DNA of 64,000 bases, taken from NCBI GenBank assembly GCA_030770535.1, contig JASVEC010000018.1, forward strand, positions 124,001 to 188,000, read 5' to 3'. The translations under genes were made by a program, and so were the position numbers. The notes beneath the pieces were generated by a model. That model saw only the letters and a list, made by a program, of their open reading frames with translations. It made no database searches and had not been told where the DNA came from. Below, piece after piece: positions 22,136-35,201 of the stretch (position 1 is the first letter of the stretch; each line of letters starts with the position of its first letter). This DNA is from Batkoa obscura (taxonomy: Eukaryota > Entomophthoromycota > Entomophthoromycetes > Entomophthorales > Batkoaceae).

Positions 22136-23854
22136 ATGGATAACCTCAATGAAAGTAAAAATTTACCAAGTATTAGTTTGGATGTTAGTGCCTTAGATAA
22201 TCGAACAGAACAACTTAAGAAAGCTCAGCAAAAACTATCCTCCAATTCAAACCCTAATGCCACTCATAGAAGACATCGTAACTCATTATCAAGTTATCCA
22301 GTATTTCAAAGTAACTATCATTTAACTAAATTAAGTATTTAACTAATTGTTTAGGTGACTCATCTTATGATCAGGAGATTTATAATACTACTTCAAGTTC
22401 AATTCAAAGAGAACTTTCGAATCAAGATTTCAAAGAACCTGTTAAAGCTGTTGAAAAATGGGCTAATCAATTAAATTCATCTCAACTCTTGACTTTAGCA
22501 TGTGTATTATTTAAACGATTAGATGCCTCTCAAATTAATATAGTTCAAAATTTGTTAAAACAATGTCATAAAGAACCAGCTTTTTTCTTTGGTGTTTTAA
22601 CAAAAGCAGTTAATGACGGTAAAATCCTTATTCTTATTTAATAGTATATTTATAAGTTTTAAAAGAACCTAAAAATGGCGACGAAGAAGATGATTCTATT
22701 TCAAAATTAATGTCAGCTTTAACAATAGCAGAAGCAACAAAAAAGAAAACTTCTGGAAACCCATATAGAAAATCATTACCAGTAACTTTTGATCTCAATA
22801 TGGGTAAGCCACGTTATGAACCATTTTCAATGGATATACCAGAGGATACTGCTCAAAGCTCACCTTATTACGGCTCACGTACGCCAACGTTTAATGAAGA
22901 AACTTTTAATGGTTTACCAAAACATGATTGGCTCACACCTCAAACTAGAAATCTAACTACTATATCGCCAGAAATGCCTAATAGAATTCGACCTAAATCC
23001 ATGTTTGAACCAGGCCTTTTAAATGTTTCATGGAATGATGAAGAGGATATTACAATGAATCGTATGGGTAAAATGCAAAATGAAGTTAATTTATGGAATG
23101 CACCTATATCTCCAAGTTTTCTTAAGAATCCAAACAATAATCCAAATAACTATAACCTCAATCATTTTAATGAATCACGAAGAACACATAATGCGCTTTC
23201 TATAAATATACAATCGTAAGAAACTAATTTTTATAATACTAAAATGAAGCTAATATTTTTAGTGATAATTATATCCCAACTACTACTTATTCTGCTGGTA
23301 TTCCACCTAGAAACATGTATCATCAAACTATGCCAAATACCCCAAACCCGTCGATGTTAAATGCTAATTCTGGGTCATTTTCACCATCTAATTGGATGGG
23401 ATTCAAGGATAAAAGTAAACGAAAAAGTCAAGGAGAAAATGAAGCATTTGCACAAAATGCACGCAATATGTTTTCTAATATCCCCAATACATTTCGTAAA
23501 CATCTTATGAAACCACATAACAAAGTTGATTTTGATCTTTTACAAGGTAAACGATGATATTGTTATATTATAGATTGATTTTTAAATAATTTCAGATATA
23601 CCTGCTTGGTTACGTTCCCTTCGATTGCATAAATATACTGAAGCTTTTGACGGTATGGTTTGGCAAGATATTATTAAACTTACAGATGAAGAATTGAGTG
23701 AAAAAGGAATATCAGCATTAGGAGCAAGAAGGAAAATGTTAAAACATTTTGAATTAGTTAAACAAGAGCTTCAAAATAAGGTAAATATTTAGTGATATTA
23801 CTTCTATTATTAATTAATTTCTAACCTATATCAATATAGAACAAAGTCAAATGA
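22136..23854 (+). CDS. VTS1: Vts1/Smaug-like SAM-domain RNA-binding protein
   Basis: Exons from 22136, ~22366, ~22658, ~23264 and ~23597 give about 500 residues. The N-terminal conserved block ([37 protein letters not shown]) is followed by a Ser/Pro/Asn-rich middle. The C-terminal SAM domain reads [59 protein letters not shown]. Vts1 binds CNGG-type stem-loops through its SAM domain and triggers mRNA decay by recruiting the CCR4-NOT deadenylase in the cytoplasm. The basic ALGARRK helix that contacts RNA is intact. The 3' end is open to choice: reading through gives QNKVNI and a stop at 23792; splicing a last intron gives NKVK and a stop at 23854. Confidence 0.88.
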
Positions 23855-24556
23855 ATTATAGAAGATGGGTAATAATTTTTTCCAACAATTACTTTTTTTT
23901 TGCTAGTTCTGTGAACTTTGCTTTTTATATTAAAATTATAACTTTTGTGCCATTAATTTACCAAAAGTTTTGCTAATTTCATATTAAAATTAATCAATCA
24001 TTGAAGTATCCTTTTTTTACTTTTTTGTAACAATTACTCGCCCTTCATATGAGATTTCGATGTTTATATTAGTATTAATTGCCCATGTATTATCAAAATA
24101 AATAAATGCTTTTTAATTATTAATATTTGATTTTAAGTTTTAATTAGTAATTTAGTATAATTTTTATATACATTATAAAAAATGTAGAATTCAATAGATA
24201 AGTTATTTTATTTTGAATTATTATTAGAAAACATAAGATATACATAAAACAAATTAAATGTAGAAAGTAATTCAAGATGTGTTTTTAATGTTTACTTTTA
24301 AAATTACTTCTTTATATCTCCTTAAGGTCAATTTATTCGTTTTAATTATGCTAATAAGAAATAAGGTAAATCACTTAATTTATTTAATAATTTTGATGTA
24401 AATTTATAATCCCTTTTTTTTTAAAAAACATTATTTATGTTATATTAAATTAAGTTTCAAAAAAAAGATTTCAAATTTTAATTTTTATTAATTATAATCA
24501 AAATAAGTCCATTTACAAAACTACGATCTTTACAAACTATCAAAAATACACTGAAA
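23855..24556. other. AT-rich intergenic spacer
   Basis: Contains long A and T runs but no gene or repeat that I recognise. Confidence 0.5.
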
Positions 24557-25912
24557 ATGGCTAAAATAAAAATGATAGGTAACACAGACAATAAAATTGA
24601 AATCATGACTCAACCTTGATATCTTTACATAGATATTGGTGTCAACTTAACCGACCCAATGTTCCAAGGTATCTATCGTGATAAAAAATATCATGAAGGT
24701 AAATTACATCCCCCTCTCTTTACCACTTAAAACCTTTGACATCATTTTAGCTGATATTGATAGTGTATTACAACGGGCACAAGGTGTGGGGGTTGAAAAA
24801 ATTATAGTGACAGGAACGAATTTAGCAGAAAGTCAATCGGCATTAGAATATGTACGTTCTTATCAACAATTTAATTTATATTCTACAGTTGGAGTCCATC
24901 CTACCCGTTGTACCGATTTTGAATCAGTTAATCCCGATTATTATGAGTTACAATTAAAAAAATTAATTTTGGAAAATAAAGATAAAGTGGTAGCTATTGG
25001 TGAGTGTGGATTAGGTAAATGAGTTTTGATAACGTAAATATAAAAGTTAATAATCATTTTATTAGATTATGCTCGATTGCAATTTTGTCCAAGGGAAGTA
25101 CAAAGAAAGTCAGTATTATTAAATTAATCTTTATTTAGTTTTTAATCTTTATCTATTATTATTTTATAGATACTTTGAACGTCAATTAATGATGGCTAAA
25201 GAAATTGGATTACCTTTATTTTTTCATAATCGAGATACAAAAGGAGAGTTTTTACAAATGGTTACGGAACATCGAGATAAATTTAGTACCGGGGTTGTTC
25301 ATTCTTATGATGGTACTTTAGAAGAAGCTTTGGCTTTAATTCAATTAGGTTTATATATTGGTATTAATGGATGGTAATTCTTTATTTTTATTAATATATA
25401 GTATTATATTAATCTTCTTTTATTGTTTAGTTCCCTAAAAACGGATGCTAATATACAAGTAGTCTCCAAAATTCCATTAAATAAAATTATGATTGAAACA
25501 GGTAAATTCTAATATAATATAAATTCATTTATTAGATAATAATAATAATAATAAATTAATTTCTTTAGATGCTCCTTGGTGTGAAATTCGTGGAACAAGT
25601 CCTAGTTATCCCATCTTATTAAAATCGATAATGGAAAATCCAACACATCAACCAAGTACACCTTATTCTATTCATAAAAAAGAAAAATTTGTTAAAGGAT
25701 CTCAAGTTAAATTTCGTAATGAACCTTGTTGTGTTTAGTAAGTTAATATTCTATTTTTGAATATTTCTTTATAAATTATTAATAATTGTTTTTTTAGTTA
25801 TATTTTACATATTTTGTCTCAATTGCATCATACCCCCATAGAACAGGTAGCCGAGATTATTTATAATACAACTGAAGATATTTTCTTTAAAAGTAATTTA
25901 AATTTGAAATAA
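24557..25912 (+). CDS. TatD-family metal-dependent nuclease (TATDN1-like)
   Basis: Seven or so exons. The first ends MAKIKMI and splices into DIGVNLTDPMFQGIYRDKKY, the family opening (here D-I-G-V-N in place of the more common D-x-H). Then VEKIIVTGTNLAESQSALEY, STVGVHPTRCTDF, VVAIGECGL with the metal-binding Glu, LPLFFHNRDTKGEF with metal-binding His, TGVVHSYDGTLEEA, YIGINGCSLKT, and IMIETDAPWCEIR with the metal-binding Asp. TatD enzymes are TIM-barrel 3'-5' exonucleases/DNases used in repair and in apoptotic DNA breakdown. The final exon (HTPIEQVAEIIYNTTEDIF) is the usual C-terminal helix. Start codon choice rests on an intron after codon 7; no other in-frame ATG precedes the DIG motif. Confidence 0.9.
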
Positions 25913-26002
25913 AATTTAAAATTGTTGAAAGTATAATTTAGTATAATAGAATTGCAATTATCTAAAATAATTTTCAGCTTAATTTTCTAAAATAACAACA
26001 TA

Positions 26003-26101
26003 TGGGGATGCATTTTTGTGTTTGAGAATTTTACTACCACTTATCCACTCAAATAGCGCTTAAAAAATGGAAAAGTAATGAAATCAAAAAAAACATCCCC
26101 A
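26003..26101 (+). mobile_element. TA-MITE copy, ~99 bp
   Basis: Best-preserved lone copy of a MITE family seen 21 times here. It has 8-bp inverted ends TGGGGATG/CATCCCCA, flanking TA duplications (26001-26002 and 26102-26103), a conserved internal core AAATAGCGCTTAAAA and a GAATTTTACTA box. No coding capacity. TA target sites suggest mobilisation by a Tc1/mariner or pogo-type transposase. Confidence 0.85.
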
Positions 26102-26365
26102 TATCAAATCCAAATCTTTAATTAAAAATAAGAGTTTGAATTTGTTAAACAATTGTTTAACTAAAATTTCAATAAAATTTGATCATAAATGTTTGATTAA
26201 AAATGATACTAAATCTTAAGTTTATATATTATTAAAATAATAATAAAATTTCATTGATATTTATTAACTTTGGAACCCAATAGCCTTAAATTTCATCTAT
26301 TTATTTATTAGAAGGTCTATAAAAAATATTACTATTTTTTTATCGAAACTTATATAAAAGAACAC

Positions 26366-27614
26366 TTACTGAGACCAATCCACTCTTAAAATAAGATTAT
26401 CATAACCATGACCATCCAAAGCAGCACGTGCTTTTTCAGCATCTGATTTATCATAATAAGAAACAAATGCAAATCCTTTACAACGACCAGTTTCATGATC
26501 TTTAGCAAGATAAACACGTTGAATATTTCCAAATTTACGGAATAATTCATTAACATCTCCCTCTCTTGTATCTTCGGATAAATTTGTAACTCGAAGAGAA
26601 GCAGAATCATCTAAAGTTAAGAAAAAGAAGCAGTTAATATTCAATTTAGTTAAAATTGCATACAATAATATAACTTACCTCTTTTATCACGAAGAGATTC
26701 ACCTGCTGGAGCATCCCCACCACTACGACGTAAATGAGGTGCCATATATCTATTACCTGATGGAGCATCACCTATTAATTAAAAAAAGGGGGTTAATAAA
26801 AACCCAAAACAAATAATAACAAATTCCTAATATATTGTTTTCTTTTCAACTTACCAGTTTTAGATTCGGCGGCTTTGGAAGCAACCGTTAACTCATCCAT
26901 TGGTTGAAGGGTATCTTTATATGGACATTTACTAGTGAAATGATCGCCTTTACAAATACGACATAAAATTTTTTTGCCTTTTAATTGTTCTTTTTGTTTG
27001 CTATCATCATCTTCTTCATTGAAATTCTAAATTAATTAATATTAATTAATATTGAAATTTACCAATAGAAATAAGATTAAAAAAATTACTTGATTCATAG
27101 ATAATTTTAAAAATATTTGTTCTCCTACACTAGTCGTTTGTAAATTGGGGCCTGGGGCACTACCCTTTTCATCACCAAACTTTTCCCACTTCTAATTAGT
27201 TAGGATCAAGTATTAATGTCTCCTTTTTTTATTATAAAATAAATAAAGTTACTTTTCTTTGTGCTACTGCTTTATTAACTTGTTCTTTTTTTAATGTTAA
27301 CTTAATTTTTCTAGTGACCTAAATTAGGATTAATTATTTTTTTGGAATCTTATTTTTAGTTATTATATACTTTAATTTTTTTTCCATCATCACTATCTTT
27401 ATATTCAATAAATACTTTTAACCCATTTTCATCTGTATAAGATTTAGGTGCATAACGATCTAATTTGTATAATAATTAAAAATAAATCCTTTTTTTAAAA
27501 GTTATTCGTTAACTACCTAATTCTTCACCAACTTCATCTGCCCAGTTTGTACTAATTAAATTATCAGCCTCATTCTTTTTAGTTTTATTTATTTTACCTT
27601 AATTCAGCTGCCAT
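26366..27614 (-). CDS. TIF35: Translation initiation factor eIF3 subunit g
   Basis: Multi-exon gene. From the 5' side: [15 protein letters not shown], then [20 protein letters not shown], a CCHC-like zinc knuckle [18 protein letters not shown], the linker [20 protein letters not shown], and a C-terminal RRM ([20 protein letters not shown] ... [18 protein letters not shown] ... [10 protein letters not shown]) ending at a TAA at 26366. This is the standard eIF3g layout; eIF3g helps 40S scanning and reinitiation, and binds eIF3i. The extreme 5' end is unclear: the only nearby ATG (27614, MAAEL) is out of frame with NEADNLIS unless an unusual splice joins them, and no in-frame ATG precedes that block. 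Family call sure; start coordinate tentative. Confidence 0.85.
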
Positions 27615-27809
27615 ACTTTTTTGCTTTTATTGTGATGAAAAACAAACCATTAAGGTTGGATAATAAGATTAACTTAAGTTATATAACTTCCCATAATTAA
27701 TTTTGATCCATTAGATGACAAAATCTGTAAACAGTGATGGAATTTTGATCAAATATTAATCTTTAAAAAATTGTAAGAAATTTAAAATTTCTACTTTTGC
27801 ATTGAAATA

Positions 27810-30800
27810 ATGAACTACCATCCTCCAAGAAATATAGTAATTGATGGAAAAACATATTTTTCTAAAGAGTTATTAAAATCAAGGTAATTCTATATATTAT
27901 ATTTTTACCATCTGTTATACTCATTTGTTTATTAGGCTTTTTTCAAATACATATCAACAATTATTAATTAAAGATAAATTGGAACCTGAAAGTTTGAAAG
28001 AAGAAATTATTAAGAATTTAGATCGATTGTCATTAGGAATTGAAATTTATAATCAAAATACAGATGATCCATTTTCAAATAATATAACAACTATTGAAAT
28101 CGATAATATTATTTATGATGTGTCTGAAGGGGAAAGGATATTAGTTCAAGAAATATCAAGCTATTTCAAATTAGAAACTAAACTTTGTTTTCAATTATTT
28201 AAATGTTTCTTAGGCTCTAGATATTTTAAAGTAGAATGGGATCACTTATTTTTTTATTCCAAAATCAATAATAATAGAAAACAATCGTTTAGTATTGCAA
28301 CTGAATTTCAATCCTTAATGAATGCTTTTACTCAATTTTATTTTGAAGAGAGATTATTAAGTTATAATATATTAATAGAAATACTCAAAGCCAATTTAAA
28401 TGAGAAAGATTCTTTTAATTCTTATGCAATGTTAATTTATAAACAGCTCTTACCGGATGAAGCAAGTACAAAAAAATTAGTTAGAAGGTTATTAAAACAA
28501 ATCAATAATAATCTATGGAATATAAAAATGGAATTAATTAATGAAATTCAATTACAAACTTTATTAGAATATAAAGTTATATTAGAAGTAGTATTTTTAA
28601 TTATTGAAAATTCACAACATTCTAAATGGTTTATTAATTTATTTCGTGGTTGGTATATTCAATCAAATCGTCCCTTTTCAACTATTCAATTATTCAATAA
28701 ATTCAAAAATGAATTTAATAATATCAAAACATTAGAGTTAGCTATTTTAATTCAAATACTTCAATTAAATAAATTAGTTCATGATGATATTGTTGAACTT
28801 AGTGATCCTACTTTTCAATCTAATGAATTAGCTGAGTTATTAAAAGCATTCAATAATATTCCAATTAAGAATTTGAATTCACCTATGTTGATGACTATTT
28901 CTATTTTTGGTAATCTTCATAAAACTCAATTTTCAGATACTAATAGTGAAGTAAGTAAATTAATTAATTGTAATATTAATAATCCAAAATCAATCAATAA
29001 TGAAAGTGTAATATTTTATCAATATTACTATAACTTAGCTATTGAAAACGAATTTTTGGAAAAACTCAATTCAATTATGACTTCATCTATACTTAATCCC
29101 AATTGTATGTTAGCTACATTATTAAAAAAAACAATTCAACCCTTTTTACTTTCAATTTGTAATGTTTATCCACATTTTATTTCCAGTTATATAAATGATT
29201 ATTCTAAAATGATCTCGAGATTGTTTTATAATGAAGTTGAATTATGTGATTTGTATTGGAAACAAGAATTTAATTATAAATCTCAACGCTTTTTTTTGGA
29301 TTGTTTTAAACGATTCTTTCCAACTTATTATAAACCTTTTTTAATTGTACTCAATTCCTTAATAGGTCCTTCTGGATATTCAGCTAGTTCAATGGCTTAT
29401 TATTTGGCCAAATTAGATGTTGCTTGTATTCCATTTATACCTGAATTATTAGATTCTACTTATCAATACTTATCTGATAATTATACTATTATTGAAACTA
29501 AACAAAACATTAAATTATCGATCAGTACAAAAAATCAAATAATTTTACCTAAATACTGTCGTGGAATTATTACAACTGAAGATAATAATAATAGTGATAA
29601 TTGTTTAATTCATTGGTCATTAAATTATTCAGGTTGGTCTTATTTATTGGAATTTTTAAATGAAATTGGGATTAATTTCAATATTAATAATAATAATTCA
29701 ACTGCTTTTGAGGATTTAATAGTACCAACATTAGTTTTAATTAAGCATATTACTACTTATTATCCAAATGATTTTATTCAATTAGTTAATTCATTTTTAG
29801 AAGAAAATCAAAAAGAATATAATATAACTTGTATTTTACAAAGTTATTTTTTAATTTATCAAAGATTTAAAGAAGATAACAGTAAAGCATTAATTATTTT
29901 CAATAATATGTTAGATTTAATGAACCAATTATTTTATTATTATTCAAAAGATATTATTAATTTTATAATTGATAGAAAAGATTATTTTAATTACAATAAT
30001 AATAATAATCAATTTAATAACATAAGCAATAATATTAATATTACTATTACTTATTTAGAATTATTAAGTCAAATTTTATCTTACTTTATTCATGATATTT
30101 TACTTTCAGAATGTTTTAATAAGAAATCAAAGGATATTAATAATGATGATTATTTACAATTGAAATGCAATATAAAACAATTTATTTATCCAATATTATC
30201 TACTTTATTATCGGATTTATTTTTAAATTTTTCAAATGAATATAATTATAATCCAAATTCATTTTATTCAATTATATCCAAATGTTTTAAACTTTATGAG
30301 GTTATCTTTGATTTTGGCACCAATTTATATAGAATTGAATTTATTGAATTATTAGATCATATTAGATTACAATTTTATGATAACAAAATTAATATTAGTT
30401 ATTTGAAATTAATTGTTCGTAATATTGAATTAGTTATTGAAAAGAAAGAAGAGTATATTCTTAAAGGACAATATCAATACAGTTTAATTATGGAATCTAA
30501 TTTAAAAGATAGTTTACAATTATTATATAAAATATTAGTAAACAGAAGTCATATGAAGTTGAAATTTGGTGCTGAAATTGATGATATTTTTATGGAATTA
30601 TTTACTCATTTAAATGTCAATCTCAATGATTTAATATCAAATTTATTATTAGTTTTAATCAATTCATCCAACCTAAATATTTATGATATTACAACTAAAG
30701 TATTAATTGAAATATTTACATTATTAAATGAATTTCAAGTGGAATTTAGTATTACAACAATCCTTTTATTAAATCTAGATAATTTGATTCAACGTATTTA

Positions 30801-33564
30801 TTTTATATTAACTTCCGACATTACTAATTTAAATATTCAAAATCAAACATATAATTTATTATTTAATTTAATAATTATCAATAATGATTTATTTTATAAA
30901 TTATTTATTGGCGATTCAAATCAAACAAATATTAATCGTGACATTATCAATGATGAACCAAAAAAATATTCCATAATCAATTCCATTCAAAAAATCATAG
31001 ATAAATTAAATAATTCAATGCAAAATCAACAAAATCAATTAAATCTATTTTTAAGATTTTTGAATAATATTTGGCTTAATAGAAAACAATATCAAAAAGA
31101 AATTCAATTATTATTAAATAATAGCGATATTTGGACATTTTTATTAAAAGTTATTAATTTGTTACAAAAAGACAATAATAATAATAGTTTATCAATTTCT
31201 AGTTATTCATATTGTTATTCGATTGTTACTAATGAACTGGAATATTTCAATGAATTGAGTTTATTTAATAATATCAATAATAATTCAATATTATTAAAAC
31301 TCATTAAACAATTAGTAATATTTGAACAATTTGATAAAATATTAGAAGATATATTATTATTCTATAAAAAGAGTAATACTTTTTTGTTATTAGAACAACA
31401 ATTTTTAAAATTAAATTTACCATTAAATTTAATTAAAGTATTTTCAAATAATAACAACACTTTTAATTCAATATATGATAATAATAAGATGAAATTTATG
31501 TATGATATTCAAGCTATTAAAAATATATTAATGAATCAACAGTTGATTGAAATAGATGAAGTTAATTTAATTATTAATAACATTAAGATAATTAATGAGG
31601 AATATTTAGATAATTATTTAAATCAAAATTTAATTAAAAATTTCAATCAATTTATTAAAATTATTATGAATAATAATAATAATAATAAATATTTTAATTC
31701 AATTGAAAAATTAAATTTAATTAAAAAATTAATTCAAAAATCAAAATTAGTAATTAATCAAACTGATCAATTAAATAATAATTTTAATGAATTTGGTTTT
31801 ATTAACTTATCTTTATTAATATTGAATTTATTAAATGGATTAAATACAATCAATAATTTAGAATGTAATGATATTAATCTTATTTTTATAGAAATATTTC
31901 AATTAATTCAATTTAATTTAATATGGCGAAATCAAACAAATTTTAAAAGTAATCAAGAAATTGAATTAATATTATTAAACACTAAAAATTGGTATCAATG
32001 TATTATAATATTAAGTAATTATATTAAAGTAAATGGAAAACAATCAATGAATCAAAATTTATTATCTGAAATATTTTTTAATTTAGTAATTACTTTATTT
32101 TCAGATTATTTAAAATTATCAAAGATTCAAGAAAATAAATTGGAAACTGAAAGTTTTAATTATATTAAAAGTAATTTAATAGAGGCTTTGAATTCTTTAT
32201 TTTCAATAGCTTATACACAAGGTTGGTTATCAAATTCAATATTATTATTAAATAATAATCAACAATTTAATTCCAACTCTAAATTAACATTGTATAATAT
32301 AAAATATCAATTTAATATTAATAATTCAATGAAAGAAGCAAGTGAGTTAATATTGATTACTTTATGTAATGATTTTTTTAATTATTTAACTAAAAATGAA
32401 AAGGAGTTAAGATTATTTGCATATCAATTATTAAATTTAATTATTAAAATAATTCAATATTTTAATATACCTGAATTTTATACAAAGATCCAATTTATTA
32501 AACGATTTGAAGCAACAAATATAATGAAATTTCAAAGAGATGATTTGAAAGATTTAGAAATTAATAGTACTAATACTATGATTTTATGTGTTTATTTAAC
32601 TATTATTAATGAGCTTTATTTTAAAGATTTAATTGAAGAAAAGGAATTTAAATTGATTTTAAATAAGTGCAGAGATAATTTATTAAAAGAAAATTATACT
32701 TTTGAGACTAATGTAACGAAATTGGATATTACTCAAATTTATTGTTTAGATTTATTAGCTAATGGATATAGTTTATTGATTTTAAAAGGACAAGTGAAGA
32801 TAGAAGGAGAATTAAAGAATAATGAAAATGAAAATGAAAATGAAAATGAAAATGAAATTATATTATCATTAGAATATAGTTATTTATGTAGTATAATTAA
32901 TTCATTAATAAAATGGATAATAAATGATAATATGAAAGAAGAATCCCAAAATAATTTATTAGAAGTTTATTTAATTCGAAATTATGATATGAGATTAATG
33001 AATTGTTCAAAGAATAAGATGAAACAATTTTTATTGTTTAATATACTATTGGAAGGTTTGAGAGTAGTAGAGACTCATGCTAAAATTTACGGTTATGGTT
33101 ATAGTAATTATCAAGAAAATCAATTCAAAAGTTGGAAGTTTCAAAAGGAAGAAATGACGATTAATTATAGTAATAGTAATAAGTCAATATTAAACTATTA
33201 TTTATTATTAGATTTAATAATAATATTAAATAAAACAATAACAATTCAATTCAATCAAAATAACATGAATTTAAGTCAAACACAAGATATTACACAATTC
33301 AACTCCAGTCAAAAATTAATTTATAATCAACTTAGTATCATTAATATAGTTAGTAAAATTATTATCAAAGAATATCAAAATTTCATAAGGTTAATGAAAA
33401 ATAAAGACGATTATGAAGCGTTTATTTTAGTTAAAAAAATGCAAAAAGAAATGGAAATGGTCAATGAAACTATTAATACAACATTTAATCAATTAAGAGA
33501 AAATTATCAAGGATCAAAAGAAGTATTGAAGTTGGTATTAGAAACTCTAGAACAATTAAAATAA
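27810..33564 (+). CDS. NUP188: Nucleoporin Nup188
   Basis: Two exons (27810-27883 and 27936-33564) give 1900 residues, almost all alpha-helical and rich in Leu, Ile and Asn, the usual size for Nup188. The N-terminal block (LVQEISSYFKLETKLCFQLF ... FYFEERLLSYNILIEILKAN ... NRPFSTIQLF) and the SH3-like region around residue 560 (ILPKYCRGIITTED ... LIHWSLNYSGWSYLLEFLNE) resemble Nup188, an inner-ring scaffold of the nuclear pore. RFFLDCFKRFFPTYYKPFL also fits. Nup192/205 is the main alternative but lacks the SH3-like insertion. An (Asn-Glu)n tract near 32820-32860 and many Asn runs reflect the AT-rich codon pool. Confidence 0.75.
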
Positions 33565-34378
33565 ATGAATCAGATGATAAAGAAGATAAGAATTAGATTT
33601 TAAAAGATAAATGTATTTTTAAAATATAAAATTAAAGCTATTGAGTTTTATTTTTTTATATATATTTAATTTATTTTATAGTTGATTTATTAATTGATAT
33701 TAAAGTTCTATTAAAAGATTGAATTTATTGACACAAGTTAATGACCCATTAGTACAAAATAAGGAATAAGAAGAATTAAAATAATTAAATTTGGATGATT
33801 AGAGGATTTTACTAAATTCAATAAAAACATTAATAAAAAAGCGTTTTAAATACTATTATTTTGATAATATAAGTCCACAGTACTAAATATTGAACTATTT
33901 TCATAAGTATTTTTAAGCTAGTATAATTTTTATTTAAAAAAACAAATAAGACAAGGATATTAATAAACATAGTTGAGAATAATATAATTTTTCTTTGTTT
34001 TAATTCCTGGATTAATTACATTAAAAATGTTGATTTCTATGAGAGCATTTATCAAATTTTAATATAAAATTAAATAAGCATAAAATCACCTCTAACTATT
34101 TTTAACTTCAACTTTTAACTTTAAAAAAAATATCTGTTAAATTAAGATAGATCAAAATTATTAAAATTATTACTTTTTAATTAATCAAATAATTTACTAC
34201 AAATTATTATTTTATCAGCCTTATAACTGATTGTATAATAATCATTTAAATTTATGCATAATTAATTTAAAGTTCTTTTATTTAAATTTTTTATTAAAAA
34301 AATTTATCTTTTAATTACAAAATTACTTTTATTTAGAATTTGTATTTAATTATTATAATAAAAATCACTATTCACTAT
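33565..34378. other. AT-rich spacer before the MITE cluster
   Basis: No gene. AT-rich with T and A runs. The region from here to about 37 kb is repeat-dominated. Confidence 0.5.
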
Positions 34379-34473
34379 TGGGGATGTTTTTTAATTTCAT
34401 TATTTTTCTATTTTTTAAGCGCTATTTGAATGGAAAAATTAGTAAAATTCTTAAATACAAAAATACATCCCCA
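34379..34473 (-). mobile_element. TA-MITE copy
   Basis: Ends GGGGATG/CATCCCC and core TTTTAAGCGCTATTT in reverse orientation relative to the copy at 26003. Confidence 0.8.
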
Positions 34474-34720
34474 TTATTATTCTACTTTCTATATTCAGTA
34501 TTTTAATAAAAAATACAAAAAAACTTTCCAATAATTATCTTTTATTTTCAAATCATTTTTTAAGTACTATTGTTTAATAAAGTTATTGTGTTTTTTTATA
34601 AATATTTTATATAAATTAAATATAACCACTCTATTATTAATGCTATAATAATATCAATAATATATAAATATGTAACTATTTTATTTTATAGCTAAATTTT
34701 GATATAGTAGGAAAAAACAT

Positions 34721-34819
34721 ATAGAGATGTATTCTTAGATTTAAGAACTTTACTAACAATTTTTTTGCTTAAATAGTGTTTAAAAGAAAAAAATAATAAA
34801 GTCAAAAAAAACACCCCCA
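34721..34819 (+). mobile_element. TA-MITE copy, diverged
   Basis: Family ends are partly mutated (AGAGATG / CACCCCCA); TA flanks both sides; core AAATAGTGTTTAAAA. Confidence 0.7.
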
Positions 34820-35001
34820 TAGAATATAAACATTATAATCTATTTATGTTAATTTTAACAATTATTTATAATAACCCAGGATTTATAAAATTCTATAAAG
34901 GAAAAAAACTATTAAAGTTTACTAATAATAATAATAATAAATTTAATCAAGTAATATATAAAATTAATATTTTGAGAAAAATAAAAATAAAAACTAATAA
35001 A

Positions 35002-35099
35002 TGGGGATGTGTTTTTTTGTTTAAGAATTTTACTATAATCTTTCCACTCAAATAGCGCTTAAAAAATGGAAGAATATGAAACCAAAAAAAACAGCCCCA
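35002..35099 (+). mobile_element. TA-MITE copy
   Basis: TGGGGATG start, CAGCCCCA end and intact AAATAGCGCTTAAAA core. Flanks are AA rather than TA. Confidence 0.75.
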
Positions 35100-35201
35100 A
35101 ACAATATTACTATCAATTATAGCTTTAATATAGTTTTTTGATAAATGTAAAAGTCTCAAATTTAACATAAATAAAAATAAAAATAAAAGTTTAAAAATAA
35201 T

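Noticed and set aside
34846-35168. Two overlapping ~70-codon frames in opposite directions
   Set aside because: They run through a MITE copy and AT-rich flank; no conserved content.
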